DNA from: Bacillus sp. SKDU12
Lineage (GTDB): Bacteria; Bacillota; Bacilli; Bacillales; Bacillaceae
Reading direction: 5' to 3'
Length of the DNA: 64,000 nucleotides
NCBI RefSeq assembly: GCF_010093085.1
Contig: NZ_MSRC01000017.1
Location: 124,001 to 188,000, forward strand
The notes beneath the pieces were generated by a model, which was given only the letters and a program-made list of their open reading frames with translations, was not told the origin of the DNA and did no database searches. Below are positions 1-8,996 of the stretch, in pieces. The translations under genes and the position numbers were made by a program. Positions within the stretch are counted from its first letter, which is position 1, and every line of letters begins with the position of its first letter.

Positions 1-571
1 TAAATAAAATGGAAAATGAAAAGTTCAAATAGATCCGACGCAGCTGGAGAGCATAAGAAATAGCTGAGAATATCATCAGCGATGCAGAAGGAGAGCTCGC
101 GGCGCCGCCGAGCGATCACATTTATAGTCGATCGAAAGAGTTGGCAGAATAAATTGTAAAGCGCTTTTTAAAAAGGGGCCTATAGGTGATCGGTCACGTA
201 AAACAAACATGGGGACGTGTCCCTGACTGAAGATTGATGGATTCAGCGGAAGCATACGACTAATAAAATGATAGAGAAAATAAATACATACTTTAATCGA
301 AAGGAGGATGAAAATAGCCCTTCCTATCAATGCCTTGTCACGCATTTGCGATACGCGGTCAGTCGGTTGGAATCAAATGAAGCGCTCCATCATATGGTCG
401 AGGAGGAGATGCTTTATTTCATCCAAAATAAGTATTCATTTGCCTATCAATGTGTGCTAAAGCTGGCGGAGTTTTGAAAAATGAATATCAATTATGTTTG
501 CTGGTACCCGAGGCCGGCTAAATCACGCTGCGTGCCCAGCGTCTTCAAGATCTCTCGGAATAACCGTTTAT
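1..571 (+). pseudogene. sacT: sacT remnant (BglG/SacY-family antiterminator), decayed
   Basis: Broken remains of a transcription antiterminator with PTS-regulated (PRD) domains; the left end may lie outside the window. Conserved blocks appear in shifting frames. One early block reads EIAENIISDAEGELAAP (about 59-110). An IGHVK block lies near 190. The longest, at 268-477, contains [20 protein letters not shown] and [13 protein letters not shown] frameshift at about 470 leads to LKNEYQLCL, and the last block ends ITLRAQRLQDLSE with a stop at 569-571. Stops occur inside the PRD1 part and again just before ITLRAQ, so no functional protein is possible. Family knowledge: SacT binds the leader RNA of sacPA and prevents termination when sucrose is present. 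The partner leader is intact 290 bp downstream. The N-terminal RNA-binding domain is not visible. The identity rests on PRD motif order and on position before the sacPA leader. Confidence 0.8.
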
Positions 572-807
572 ACTTGCAGGGAGTGATCTCTGGAAGTTTC
601 TTTATTGATCGGGATTCAGCGTGTAGCCATCATATACGATATATTTTGTTTTTTCAAAGCGTACTGTTCAACCTTTTGCAATGCTTGTTTTTCCCGCTTT
701 CTTAGATGATTAAGCATATTATAGCGATGGTATTGTAAAGTATTTCGCAATACCATGTTGCGAATTTTTGTCTATATGTTTTATCAAACAGCATAATTGA
801 AAAATGG

Positions 808-836
808 TTGACGAAAGCGATATCATAATTTATGAT
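808..836 (+). promoter_or_regulatory. sacPA promoter with overlapping cre (CcpA) site
   Basis: A -35 TTGACG (808-813) and a -10 TATGAT (831-836) are separated by 17 bp, a good sigma-A promoter. The 14-mer CGAAAGCGATATCA at 812-825 matches the cre consensus TGWNANCGNTNWCA at all but its first base and lies over the promoter spacer, as expected for catabolite repression of a sugar operon. The promoter drives the antiterminator leader that follows. Its structural genes sacP and most of sacA are gone, so the first intact gene now downstream is ywdA. Confidence 0.7.
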
Positions 837-861
837 AAGAGCGTATTCAATCTGAATAAGC

Positions 862-958
862 GGGATTGTAACTGGTAAAGCAGGCAAGACCTAAAATTCG
901 CGTACATGAAAAAGGATCGCTGTACCCTTTATTCATTGGCGAATTTTAGGTCTTTTTT
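862..958 (+). promoter_or_regulatory. sacPA leader: ribonucleic antiterminator (RAT) overlapping an intrinsic terminator
   Basis: The segment 862-891 begins GGGATTGTAACTGGTAAAGC and continues AGGCAAGACC, matching the RAT element recognised by SacT/SacY/LicT proteins. Its last six bases are the start of a 16-bp perfect terminator stem: AAGACCTAAAATTCGC (886-901) pairs with 939-954 and is followed by a T run. The two structures are mutually exclusive, which is the classic arrangement. The element looks intact although sacT is a pseudogene and sacP is missing, so the sequence has outlived its operon or is read by another family member such as SacY. Confidence 0.85.
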
Positions 959-1044
959 GTTTGCATAAAAGATAAAATGCCTTATTGAGCTTCTGAGGGG
1001 ATTAGCGCGGATACGGCTATGTTTTTGCTTTTTCACTGGAGTGA

Positions 1045-1155
1045 ACGGGCTTCAACGCATTTGTGGAAATCTTTATCGATAAACGGGAAGAGGTCTTCGG
1101 TGTGAGATACTTTTCTTTCCCGGGAAATGACGGCGAGTTCGACAGAAAAATCTGA
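1045..1155 (+). pseudogene. sacA: C-terminal fragment of a GH32 sucrase (probable sacA remnant)
   Basis: A short open stretch without a start codon reads FVEIFIDKREEVFGVRYF then a stop at 1153-1155. The pattern (V/I)EIFI.....EVF..RYF resembles the C-terminal beta-sandwich of family 32 glycosidases (xVEIFxNxGExVxTxRxFP). Position between the sacPA leader and ywdA is where sacA ends in B. subtilis. No upstream sacA or sacP coding sequence is seen between 960 and 1045, so a deletion joined the leader to the 3-prime end of sacA. The short length makes the assignment tentative. Confidence 0.45.
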
Positions 1156-1279
1156 ATTTAGCGTCGTGATTTGGACGTTTATGCAGAAAATACTCCTATT
1201 TTCTTATGTGAAATCCGTGTCATATGTGCTATTCTTCAACGATAACCTACTATTTTTTACTGTAAAAGGAGTTGTTTTC

Positions 1280-1528
1280 TTGAATATACATGAGCAGAAG
1301 ATAACACCAGAATGTTTGGAAAAGGCAGCGGACCAAGTTGAAGATAAGCGTGAAGAGTATAAAGATGTGCTGCTGCAGATGAAAAAAATGCTGGACGAGG
1401 CAGCGCCGTACAGTGAAACGGCAGAAGTTCTTACGCGAGCATATGAACAAATGAAAGAATATTCACTTTTTGTTCAGTCGATTGAAGCATTTTTGAGGAA
1501 ATCTGCGAATAACATGAAAATCAAATAA
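1280..1528 (+). CDS. ywdA: Small conserved protein YwdA
   Basis: An 82-residue soluble, mostly helical, charged protein (MNIHEQKITPECLEKAADQV...) of unknown function. I place the start at TTG 1280 because AAAAGGAG lies at 1264-1271 and this gives the familiar YwdA length. The open frame extends upstream, but that part crosses the sacA debris and has no ribosome site. In B. subtilis ywdA follows sacA and is read with it. Here it is the first intact gene after the sacPA promoter and leader. It ends before a bidirectional terminator shared with thiD. Confidence 0.8.
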   Translation: MNIHEQKITPECLEKAADQVEDKREEYKDVLLQMKKMLDEAAPYSETAEVLTRAYEQMKEYSLFVQSIEAFLRKSANNMKIK

Positions 1529-1574
1529 ACAGGCTGTCGATGGGATTTGGCAGTGAAAAGTCTTCGGTCATAAA

Positions 1575-1610
1575 AAATGCTGCCTCTCTATAAGGCAGCA
1601 TTTTTTTGTT
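1575..1610. terminator. Bidirectional terminator between ywdA and thiD
   Basis: The stem AAATGCTGCC (1575-1584) pairs with GGCAGCATTT (1594-1603), followed by T7 on the plus strand and preceded by A6, which gives a T run on the minus strand. It separates the convergent genes ywdA and thiD. Confidence 0.85.
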
Positions 1611-1615
1611 TATGA

Positions 1616-2425
1616 TTATTTATTCAGACGCAGCGCGGAATGCTTCGTTGGTCCTACATACTGGTTGAGTGGGAATGATTCTTTAATGGCAGCGGTAATA
1701 AATTCTTTCGCTGCATAAATGGCTTCTTTGACTTCCGCACCTTTGGCGAGCTCCGCTGTCACGGCAGCCGAGAAGGTACAGCCTGCGCCATGGGTATATG
1801 GTGTATCGATCATTTCACTTTCTAGAACTTCCGCGGTTTCTCCGTCATAGAGAACATCAACGGCTTTTTCGTGTTTGAGTTTGCCTCCGCCTGTAATGAC
1901 AACATATTGAGCGCCGAGTGCATGAATTTTTTTCGCGGCTTCGATCATATCGTCAACTGTTTTTAATTCATCCATTCCGCTGAGCTGGCTGGCCTCAAAT
2001 AGATTCGGCGTAATGACAGTGGCGAGCGGCGCTAATTGTTCACGCAGGGCTTTGGCATGCTCAGGATAAAGGACTTCATTTGCTCCTTTGCAAACCATGA
2101 CTGGGTCAATCACCACATTTTTTAATTGTTTTTCTTTGATCGTTTTTGCCGCAAGCTCAATAATGTCAACGGTTGGCAGCATTCCTGTTTTCAAGGCGTC
2201 CACACCAATGCCGTCCGTAATCGTCGCAAGCTGGGCGCGGATTGTATCAGTATCGATCGGGAACACCTGATGGTCCCAGCTGTTGTTCGGGTCCATCGCA
2301 ACGATCACCGTTAAAGCGGTCATCCCGTATACGTTTTTTTCTTGAAATGTTTTTAAATCAGCTTGAATTCCAGCACCGCCGCTGGAATCTGAGCCGGCAA
2401 TGGTGAGTGCTTTATGCATAGACAT
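1616..2425 (-). CDS. thiD: Pyridoxine/pyridoxal/HMP kinase (ThiD/PdxK)
   Basis: Ribokinase-superfamily kinase of 269 residues that phosphorylates pyridoxine, pyridoxal or pyridoxamine. In B. subtilis this locus (old ywdB) is the PdxK-type enzyme, related to ThiD of thiamine synthesis. The N-terminal GSDSSGGAGIQADLKTF motif (about residues 11-27) and the C-terminal DTPYTHGAGCTFSAA anion-hole motif with its cysteine (near 213) are both present. The start is ATG at 2425, because GGAGG lies just upstream. A more upstream ATG in frame is part of that ribosome site. No TPP riboswitch is visible in front of it. It is a single-gene unit, convergent with ywdA. Confidence 0.92.
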   Translation of the reverse strand: MSMHKALTIAGSDSSGGAGIQADLKTFQEKNVYGMTALTVIVAMDPNNSWDHQVFPIDTDTIRAQLATITDGIGVDALKTGMLPTVDIIELAAKTIKEKQLKNVVIDPVMVCKGANEVLYPEHAKALREQLAPLATVITPNLFEASQLSGMDELKTVDDMIEAAKKIHALGAQYVVITGGGKLKHEKAVDVLYDGETAEVLESEMIDTPYTHGAGCTFSAAVTAELAKGAEVKEAIYAAKEFITAAIKESFPLNQYVGPTKHSALRLNK

Positions 2426-2507
2426 GTCTTGAACCTCCATTATGTTTTATCTTTCATTATAGTTAGATTTTCTCTGTATCACAATATAAAAGAGCGGTAG
2501 GAATCAT

Positions 2508-2536
2508 TTGACAATCCCGAGGGGCTTTCGTAAAAT
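2508..2536 (+). promoter_or_regulatory. Sigma-A promoter for the PadR-ywdD-ywdE unit
   Basis: TTGACA (2508-2513), a 17-bp spacer, and TAAAAT (2531-2536) form a near-consensus promoter about 30 bp before the PadR start codon. Many PadR regulators repress their own promoter, but no clear operator is seen right here. Confidence 0.65.
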
Positions 2537-2565
2537 GCTACATAAGAAAACTAGGTAGGGGTTTT

Positions 2566-2907
2566 ATGATGTTAAATCGTGAGCTGGTTAAAGGCAGCAC
2601 TGTGATATTGGTTTTGACGCTTCTTGACGAGCGGCCGATGTACGGCTATGAGCTTGTCAAAGAAATGGGGAACCGCAGCGAAAATGAACTCCAGATGAAG
2701 GAAGGGACCTTGTATCCGTCTCTTCATAAGCTTGAACGCCAAGGGCTTATTTCATCCTATTGGGAGAAGCAGGAGAAAGGGCCGGACCGCAAATACTACC
2801 GGATTACAGATGAAGGAAAAGAGGTGCTGGCGGAACGCACGAAGGAGTGGAACGTTTTTTCGGCTATGATGGACCGAATGCTGAAACGGGGCGGGCAGAA
2901 TGGATAA
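2566..2907 (+). CDS. PadR-family transcriptional regulator
   Basis: A 113-residue winged-helix protein. The N-terminal half shows the PadR pattern: [20 protein letters not shown], then [17 protein letters not shown] and the wing [14 protein letters not shown]. The short helix after the wing is the usual dimerisation arm. PadR proteins are mostly repressors that sense small molecules or membrane stress. The gene overlaps the next one (a HAAS membrane protein) by 8 bp, an arrangement that recurs in Firmicutes and suggests a regulator controlling its own membrane partner. Two adjacent ATG codons occur at 2566 and 2569, and GTAGGGG precedes them. I do not recall a settled gene name. Confidence 0.85.
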   Translation: MMLNRELVKGSTVILVLTLLDERPMYGYELVKEMGNRSENELQMKEGTLYPSLHKLERQGLISSYWEKQEKGPDRKYYRITDEGKEVLAERTKEWNVFSAMMDRMLKRGGQNG

Positions 2908-3526
2908 AGAAACATATGTGTCAAAAATAAAAAATGGGCTTAAATCGCTTCCAGAGGGAGAAATGATGATAGAAGAGATTGAAAACCATATTGAACATCA
3001 TTTGTTCCACTCTTTTCAGGAAGGGAAGAGTGAGGAGGAAGCTATGCGGACTTTCATGCAGGAGTTCGGAACACCAGCTGACATTGTTTCTTTTTTTAAG
3101 AAAGAGCAGCCTGTCACGTTTCGTGCGTTTTTGATATTTCATCTTTTCTTTAACAGTGCACTCTTCGCTGCCGGTATCGCCATTACGATGATGTATGTCT
3201 GGTTTGAAACACCTATTATTCATGCAGTATGGAGAGGCATTTCTGTTTCTGTGTGGCTAATCTTAGCTGTATATATCATCTACTGGATGCTGATTGGTTA
3301 TCAAGGGGTGAGGGAGTTTGGAAAACGCGGAGAGCAGCTTGTGTACCATACGATTCTGATCTGCATGGTGCCAAACGTCATTTTTATGTTTGTATTTCTC
3401 TTTCAAGTGATTCCTGCGGCACTGTTTCAATCCTTGCTGACACCTTGGTTTGTGGGGGCTTGTGCGTGTGTTACACTGTTATTTCCGTTATTTGGCCGGT
3501 TGGGCTGTTATATTGGCAGGCGGTAG
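2900..3526 (+). CDS. ywdD: HAAS-domain (DUF1700-like) membrane protein
   Basis: A 208-residue protein with an N-terminal helical HAAS-type domain ([20 protein letters not shown], then [17 protein letters not shown], residues about 5-62) and four hydrophobic segments (about 76-98, 105-130, 150-175, 178-202). HAAS domains sit on membrane or signalling proteins next to PadR regulators, as here. Translation is coupled to the PadR gene by an 8-bp overlap. Function is unknown; a role in sensing or responding to envelope stress is a guess from the family. The symbol is by position and approximate length in B. subtilis. Confidence 0.7.
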   Translation: MDKETYVSKIKNGLKSLPEGEMMIEEIENHIEHHLFHSFQEGKSEEEAMRTFMQEFGTPADIVSFFKKEQPVTFRAFLIFHLFFNSALFAAGIAITMMYVWFETPIIHAVWRGISVSVWLILAVYIIYWMLIGYQGVREFGKRGEQLVYHTILICMVPNVIFMFVFLFQVIPAALFQSLLTPWFVGACACVTLLFPLFGRLGCYIGRR

Positions 3527-3548
3527 CTTGCCTGAATTTTTAGGTATA

Positions 3549-3567
3549 TACATAGAGTTTCTATGTA
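3549..3567. repeat. Perfect 8-3-8 inverted repeat just upstream of the ywdE ribosome site
   Basis: TACATAGA-GTT-TCTATGTA is a perfect palindrome in the 56-bp gap between ywdD and ywdE, ending three bases before the GGAGG of ywdE. It has no T run, so it is not a terminator. It could be a protein operator (PadR sites are often ATGT/ACAT dyads) or an RNA hairpin affecting translation of ywdE. Confidence 0.5.
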
Positions 3568-3582
3568 ATGGAGGTGTTTGTC

Positions 3583-4116
3583 GTGAAGAGTAGCTCATGT
3601 TTATACGGTGTGGTCGTTCATGGCGCAGTATTTTTGTTTACTGGTGCCTGTCTGATTGCGGCTATGGCGGCCAGCTTGCCTTTTGTTTTTCTGCTAGATC
3701 GATTGCCTGATGTTGTTTTTACAGCTGGTGTCATTCTTATGCTGTTATGTTCATATGCTTATGCTTGGTTTTTGGCGGTTCGGTTTGCATATAACCGGAA
3801 CATGCGTCTGTTCGAGCTTCAATTGGGGTCCTTTGTGTTGCTGGCCATCATGATATCTATGTTTTTAATAGATGGATCAAGCGTGACAGATATAGTCAGG
3901 AATTGGGATGATGAAAGCTGTGCTTTTGTTCCGCCGGCTTTTATGTTTTTGTGTTTTTCTTATGCGCTGGTGCTGCTGCCGGTCTATCAATCTAAGTTGT
4001 GGCATGTTATCCTTCCGAGCGGTGTCCGCCTGAAAGGTCTCTTTCTTGTATTTGGCGATCTCGCACTGCTCATGCTGGTTTTGATTGGTGTCACATTACT
4101 GTTTCTGTCATTCTAG
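3583..4116 (+). CDS. ywdE: Integral membrane protein, unknown function
   Basis: A 177-residue protein made almost entirely of hydrophobic segments: about five membrane spans, the first near residues 10-35 and the last near 150-175. I see no catalytic or transport motif. The start is GTG 3583, because GGAGGTG (3570-3576) lies right before it; the upstream ATG at 3568 is part of that ribosome site. It follows the PadR and HAAS genes and could form a membrane module with them. The symbol is from position and length; the identification is moderate. Confidence 0.65.
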   Translation: MKSSSCLYGVVVHGAVFLFTGACLIAAMAASLPFVFLLDRLPDVVFTAGVILMLLCSYAYAWFLAVRFAYNRNMRLFELQLGSFVLLAIMISMFLIDGSSVTDIVRNWDDESCAFVPPAFMFLCFSYALVLLPVYQSKLWHVILPSGVRLKGLFLVFGDLALLMLVLIGVTLLFLSF

Positions 4117-4205
4117 TTTACTGTTTCGGTAGGATATTCCCACTGATATCATGTCCAATATATGTTTTAATAGTACGTGACTATGAAAAGGAAAAGGAGA
4201 GCATC

Positions 4206-5012
4206 ATGAAGATTTCTATCGTAATTGTGACCTATAACCGGATTCCGGCTTTATGTGAACTTCTGGAGTCGATTGCACAGCAAACCTTGAAGCCATATGA
4301 AATCATTATTGTGAATGATGCCGGGGAATCAGTCGTACCGGTCAAAGCACTGTATTCGGAGCTGCCAATTGCCGTTATCAATTTAGAAAAAAATGCGGGG
4401 CATGTGGCTGCGAGAAATGCCGGAGTAAAAGAGGCGTCTGGTGATTGCATTATGCTTTGTGATGACGACGATTTCTTTACACCGGGGCATGTGGAGAGAA
4501 TGGTGAAAGAAATCGAAACAGCAGATTTCGTTCATTCTGATGCTGAAATTGTTTCTTTTGAAGAAAAAAATGGAACGCGATATCCAGTTTCGCGGAAGCT
4601 GTTTGCTTATACCGCTGACTATGAGGATATGAGAGTGTTCTCTACATACGTGCCGTCGGGCAGCATGTACAGACGTTTTCTGCATGAGGAAATCGGGTAT
4701 TTCGATGCTGATGTTCATAATTATTGGGATTGGGACTTTTATTTACGCGCGGCGAAGGAGTACCGGGTAAAGCGTGTCCCTTGCGCGAGTGTGATTTATG
4801 CCTTCAGTGACGCGGGGGACAATCAATCTGCGGATCTTGGCGCCAAGCGGAAACAATATTTGGATCGTTTAAGTGAAAAGCACGGACTCGGGGAACTGCC
4901 GACGAAAAATTTTGCCGTCCTGCTTGAAGAGCCTGAGATGAAAAGACGGGAAGCAAAAAGCGAGATTGTTTGGGATGGCAAACCTGTCTATTCCAGACTT
5001 CATCGTTCGTAA
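4206..5012 (+). CDS. ywdF: Family 2 glycosyltransferase YwdF
   Basis: A 268-residue GT-A type glycosyltransferase. The N-terminus ISIVIVTYNRIPALCELLES and the nucleotide/metal site CIMLCDDDDFF (about residues 78-88) are typical of GT2. A downstream NYWDWDFYLRA block supplies the likely catalytic aspartate. There is no membrane span, so it is probably cytosolic. Start ATG 4206 has AAAAGGAGAG in front. The acceptor and donor are unknown. It lies 15 bp before ung and may be read with it. It is distinct from spsA, another GT2 further on, but the two share the fold. Confidence 0.8.
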   Translation: MKISIVIVTYNRIPALCELLESIAQQTLKPYEIIIVNDAGESVVPVKALYSELPIAVINLEKNAGHVAARNAGVKEASGDCIMLCDDDDFFTPGHVERMVKEIETADFVHSDAEIVSFEEKNGTRYPVSRKLFAYTADYEDMRVFSTYVPSGSMYRRFLHEEIGYFDADVHNYWDWDFYLRAAKEYRVKRVPCASVIYAFSDAGDNQSADLGAKRKQYLDRLSEKHGLGELPTKNFAVLLEEPEMKRREAKSEIVWDGKPVYSRLHRS

Positions 5013-5027
5013 AGGGAGGCCTGAATC

Positions 5028-5705
5028 TTGAAACAGCTTTTACAGGACAGCTGGTGGAATCAGCTGAAGGAAGAGTTTGAGAAACCGTATTATCAAGAGC
5101 TGAGAGACATGCTGAAGCGGGAATACGCGGAGCAAACGGTTTATCCGGATAGCCGGGATATTTTTAATGCGCTGCATTATACCTCATATGATGATGTCAA
5201 GGTCGTCATCCTCGGCCAAGACCCGTATCACGGGCCGGGACAGGCTCAAGGCTTAAGCTTCTCCGTAAAGCCGGGTGTGAAGCAGCCTCCTTCATTAAGG
5301 AATATCTTTCTTGAGCTACAGCAGGATATCGGGTGCAGCATCCCGAATCACGGGTCGCTTGTCAGCTGGGCAAAGCAAGGGGTTCTGTTGCTGAATACTG
5401 TGCTGACCGTAAGGCGCGGACAGGCGAATTCCCACAAGGGAAAAGGCTGGGAGCGTCTGACAGACCGGGTGATTGACGTGCTGAATGAAAGAGAGCGGCC
5501 GGTTGTCTTTATTTTATGGGGCCGGCATGCCCAAATGAAAAAAGAACGGATCGACACGTCCAAGCATTTTATCATCGAATCCACACACCCAAGCCCATTC
5601 TCTGCAAGAAATGGATTTTTCGGGAGTAAACCATTTTCCCGGGCGAATGCGTGCTTGGAGAAATTGGGAGACGAACCGATTAATTGGTGTATAGAGAATT
5701 TGTAA
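5028..5705 (+). CDS. ung: Uracil-DNA glycosylase
   Basis: Removes uracil from DNA in base-excision repair. The protein has 225 residues, normal for family 1 UDG. The water-activating motif [18 protein letters not shown] starts at residue 63 (Asp65), and the DNA-minor-groove loop [20 protein letters not shown] starts at 187. The start is TTG 5028, supported by AAAGGGAGG at 5011-5019. The gene ends in a terminator shared with the convergent ywdH. Confidence 0.95.
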   Translation: MKQLLQDSWWNQLKEEFEKPYYQELRDMLKREYAEQTVYPDSRDIFNALHYTSYDDVKVVILGQDPYHGPGQAQGLSFSVKPGVKQPPSLRNIFLELQQDIGCSIPNHGSLVSWAKQGVLLLNTVLTVRRGQANSHKGKGWERLTDRVIDVLNERERPVVFILWGRHAQMKKERIDTSKHFIIESTHPSPFSARNGFFGSKPFSRANACLEKLGDEPINWCIENL

Positions 5706-5733
5706 AAAGCGCAGCTGCCCTGCGCTTTTTTAT
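5705..5733. terminator. Bidirectional terminator between ung and ywdH
   Basis: AAAAGCGCAG (5705-5714) pairs with CTGCGCTTTT (5720-5729). It overlaps the ung stop codon and reaches the end of ywdH on the other strand. Confidence 0.8.
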
Positions 5734-7100
5734 TTAAGTATTTTCCGAATCAACCGCAGCCCGTTTTCGGAGGAAGGATATCGGAAAGCGAAGTCGAAGC
5801 GGTTCGTTTGTTTGACGACGCTTTTTTTGTGCGTGAAGGTGTTAAAGCTGTCAAATCCATGATAGCTGCCAATGCCGCTTTCTCCAACGCCGCCGAATGG
5901 CAAATACGGTGTCGCGACATGCATTAATGTGTCATTGACACAGCCGCCGCCAAACGACAGATTCTCTAAAACAGTCCGCTCGATTGTTTGATTTGTGGTG
6001 AAAATATACAGGGCGAGCGGTTTTGGACGCGATTGAACTTTCTCGATGACTTCGCCGATATCAGCGTACGTAAAGAGCGGAAGAATCGGCCCAAAAATCT
6101 CTTCCTGCATTACGGGAGAGTCATCCTTTACTTGATCAAGGATGGTTGGCGCTATTTTGTGATGATCATGATCAAACTGTCCGCCTGTGAGCGGGACGCC
6201 ATCATTTAGAAAGCTGAGCAGCCGCTGATAGTGGCGTTCACTGACGATTTTGCCGTACTGCGGATTTTGTTCAGGCTGAGGGCCATGAAATTCACTGATC
6301 GCACGCTTCATTTCTTCTGTGAGCTTCGTTTTGATGTCTTCGTGGACAAATACATAATCAGGTGCGATGCAGGTTTGGCCCGCATTAGTGAATTTGCCAA
6401 AGACGATGCGTTTTGCGGCCAGCTGTATGTCAGCATCCTTGTGGACAATGCAAGGGCTTTTGCCGCCAAGCTCCAAGGTAACAGGAATTAATTGTGTTGC
6501 GGCGGCTTCCATGACGATTTTCCCGACATTAACGCTGCCGGTGAAGAAGATATAGTCAAAGGGCTGCTGTAATAACGCTGTGCTGACGTCGGGACCGCCC
6601 TCCGCCATAGCGACATAATCACACGGAAAAACGCTGCTGATGAGGTGAGAAAGAACAGCGGAAACAGCGGGCGTATATTCCGATGGCTTGAGAACGACCG
6701 TGTTCCCGGCCGCAATGGCTCCGATCAAGGGTGAAAGCGCCAGCTGCAAGGGATAGTTCCAAGGAGCAATCACTAAGACGGTTCCATACGGCTCAGGGAT
6801 GATGATGCTTTTGGAGCCTAAATGAGTCAGCGGCGTTTTAACTCGTTTCGGCTTGACCCATTTTCTCAGCCGCTTCATCACAAAACTGATTTCCTTCAGT
6901 ACAATGCCGATTTCTGTCGTATACGCCTCCTGTTCGGATTTATGGAGATCCTGATAGAGAGCGGCTGTTATATCGGCTTCATGTATTTTGATGGCTTGTT
7001 TCAGCTTCTGCAGCATGTCCAGTCTCGCTTCTGGCGGTCTCGTACGACCCGCTGCAAAATAGGCTTTGTGCTTGCTGACGATAGAGGAGATGCTGTTCAT
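5730..7100 (-). CDS. ywdH: Aldehyde dehydrogenase YwdH
   Basis: An NAD(P)-dependent aldehyde dehydrogenase of 456 residues, of the class-3/fatty-aldehyde type (shorter than the usual 490 residues). The motif [20 protein letters not shown] precedes the cofactor fold, [11 protein letters not shown] carries the catalytic glutamate (about residue 210), and [14 protein letters not shown] carries the nucleophilic cysteine (about 244). The C-terminus ends with a basic-hydrophobic tail. The substrate is not known. It is transcribed alone, convergent with ung, and diverges from ywdI. Confidence 0.88.
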   Translation of the reverse strand: MNSISSIVSKHKAYFAAGRTRPPEARLDMLQKLKQAIKIHEADITAALYQDLHKSEQEAYTTEIGIVLKEISFVMKRLRKWVKPKRVKTPLTHLGSKSIIIPEPYGTVLVIAPWNYPLQLALSPLIGAIAAGNTVVLKPSEYTPAVSAVLSHLISSVFPCDYVAMAEGGPDVSTALLQQPFDYIFFTGSVNVGKIVMEAAATQLIPVTLELGGKSPCIVHKDADIQLAAKRIVFGKFTNAGQTCIAPDYVFVHEDIKTKLTEEMKRAISEFHGPQPEQNPQYGKIVSERHYQRLLSFLNDGVPLTGGQFDHDHHKIAPTILDQVKDDSPVMQEEIFGPILPLFTYADIGEVIEKVQSRPKPLALYIFTTNQTIERTVLENLSFGGGCVNDTLMHVATPYLPFGGVGESGIGSYHGFDSFNTFTHKKSVVKQTNRFDFAFRYPSSENGLRLIRKILK

Positions 7101-7269
7101 TCCTATCGCTCCTTTTTTGTTAGGTATGGTGATTTATTATGTGGAACATCTCGTCTGCTTGTCAAATGTGCAAAGTTTGTCGGATAAAATAACAAACTCA
7201 TATCTGCGTTTGCGGCTGGAATTTGATAAAATGCAGGGAAGACGATAATTATGGCTTGGAGGATTCTTG

Positions 7270-7593
7270 ATGAACATTCATATATCTGCTTTGATTCAAA
7301 AGATGGAAGAGGAGCTGAAAAAAGCAAAGACAGCTGAACGGGATGAGGAGCTGAAGCGTTATGTAGCGGTTGTCCGTTCTTTGTGTGACATTGTGCTGGA
7401 TCATCCGGAGACTGCGAGCGCGCCCCGCATACAGCAGCAGCCGACTAGCACGCCGAGTTCTGTCGCACCGCCATCAACAGAACAGCTAGTGATGAAAAAA
7501 ATGATGGGAAGCGCCGGATTAAATAAATATCGAAAGCAGGAAAAAGAGAAGAAGGAAGAGGACGGAAACGGAGAATCTTTATTTGATTTTTAA
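7270..7593 (+). CDS. ywdI: Small hydrophilic protein YwdI
   Basis: A 107-residue charged protein: a helical N-terminal half (MNIHISALIQKMEEELKKAK), a Pro/Ser/Thr-rich linker (about residues 52-72), and a Lys/Glu-rich tail ending GESLFDF. Start ATG 7270 follows GGAGG at 7258-7262; a TTG three bases earlier is less likely. Function is unknown. It lies 19 bp before ywdJ, probably in one operon. Confidence 0.75.
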   Translation: MNIHISALIQKMEEELKKAKTAERDEELKRYVAVVRSLCDIVLDHPETASAPRIQQQPTSTPSSVAPPSTEQLVMKKMMGSAGLNKYRKQEKEKKEEDGNGESLFDF

Positions 7594-7612
7594 TGAAAGA
7601 GGTTGAGATCAC

Positions 7613-8935
7613 GTGAGATTGGTTCTTGGCGCGCTGCAATGGACAGCGTTTATCATTGCAGCGGCAATTGTTGTTCCGGTGGCTGTTGCCCAGTCGTTTC
7701 ATCTGGATCACTTTGATTCTGCGAGATTAATCCAAAGCACTTTTTTTGTACTGGGAATTGCAGCCGTCATTCAGTGTTTAAAAGGGCACAAATTGCCGAT
7801 CAATGAAAGTCCTGCGGGTTTGTGGTGGGGTGTGTATACCATCTACGCCGGACTGACGGGAACTGTGTTTGCGACATACGGGGACACACTGCGAGGTTTG
7901 CAAGGAGCGCTTCTTGTAAGCGCTGTATGTTTCTTTTTGTTAAGTATTTTTAAGGTCATAGATCGGCTTGCCGCCTTGTTTACACCGGTTGTAACGGGCG
8001 TCTATTTATTGCTGCTGGTGATGCAGCTGAGTCAGCCCATTATAAAGGGGATTCTTGGCATTGGCTATCGTAAGGACGGTGTGGATGGTCTTGTGTTTGG
8101 CTTGGCACTTATTGTGATCGCGGCTGCCTTTATGATGACAAATTCGAACATCATGTTTTTTAAGCAATATTCGATTTTGTTGGCTCTGTTTGGCGGGTGG
8201 ACGCTGTTTGCTGCTTTCGGGGCAGCCAAGCCGATGGAAATGCCGGATCGGCTGTTTCAGCTACCATCCCTGTTTCCTTTTGGCATCCCGCTATTTAACA
8301 GCGGCTTGATCATCACCTCCATTTTTATTACCATCCTGCTGATTGTGAATATGCTGGCTAGCATGAAAGTTGTGGATATCGCTGTGAAGAAGTTCGGCAA
8401 ACAGCCGGATGGTCAGCGGCGTGAGCGACATGCCGGTTTTGCCGCCTCCTTCAGCCATCTGCTGAGCGGTTTGACGGGAGGCATTGCCCCAGTTCCGATT
8501 TCGGGAGCAGCGGGTTTTATTGAGACGACTAAAATGTCTTCTAAAAAACCGTTTATGGTCGGCAGTATGCTGGTTGTCGTGATCAGCGTGATTCCGTTTT
8601 TTATGAATGCGTTTGCGAGCCTGCCGTCACCCGTTGGATTTGCGGTAAACTTTGTGGTGTTCTCCGCAATGGGCGGGCTGGCCTTTGCCGAATTTGATTC
8701 GTACGAGAAAGCAGAACGGAAAAGGGTGCGGTCTGTGATCGGCATTTCACTGCTGACAGGGGTCGGTTTCATGTTTGTTCCTGAAACGGCATTAAAGGGA
8801 TTGCACCCGATATTGATTTCTCTGTTAAGCAATGGGCTCGTATTAGGGACGCTTGCTGCAATAGCGGCAGATCAGTTCCAGCTTTGGCGCGGGAGAAAAT
8901 CCGACAATCTCGTGTCATCGGAGAACAAACGTTGA
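7613..8935 (+). CDS. ywdJ: NCS2-family purine/uracil-type permease YwdJ
   Basis: A 440-residue polytopic membrane protein with 12 or more hydrophobic segments. The late SGLTGGIAPVPISGAAGFIE region followed by TTKMSSKKPF corresponds to the substrate-site helix of nucleobase:cation symporters (NCS2), so uptake of a purine or pyrimidine base is likely; the specific substrate is not known. The start is GTG 7613. No purine riboswitch or PurR-type leader is visible upstream, so the gene is probably driven from ywdI. Confidence 0.8.
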   Translation: MRLVLGALQWTAFIIAAAIVVPVAVAQSFHLDHFDSARLIQSTFFVLGIAAVIQCLKGHKLPINESPAGLWWGVYTIYAGLTGTVFATYGDTLRGLQGALLVSAVCFFLLSIFKVIDRLAALFTPVVTGVYLLLLVMQLSQPIIKGILGIGYRKDGVDGLVFGLALIVIAAAFMMTNSNIMFFKQYSILLALFGGWTLFAAFGAAKPMEMPDRLFQLPSLFPFGIPLFNSGLIITSIFITILLIVNMLASMKVVDIAVKKFGKQPDGQRRERHAGFAASFSHLLSGLTGGIAPVPISGAAGFIETTKMSSKKPFMVGSMLVVVISVIPFFMNAFASLPSPVGFAVNFVVFSAMGGLAFAEFDSYEKAERKRVRSVIGISLLTGVGFMFVPETALKGLHPILISLLSNGLVLGTLAAIAADQFQLWRGRKSDNLVSSENKR

Positions 8936-8996
8936 ATTTTGGTACAGGTACGATAAGATAAATGATAGGAGTTTAACGAAAAGGCGGGAGAGATAG

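Noticed and set aside
481..705. A 74-residue plus-strand ORF after the sacT block
   Set aside because: Its start lies inside the sacT remnant in another frame, and its later part crosses noncoding sequence before the sacPA promoter.
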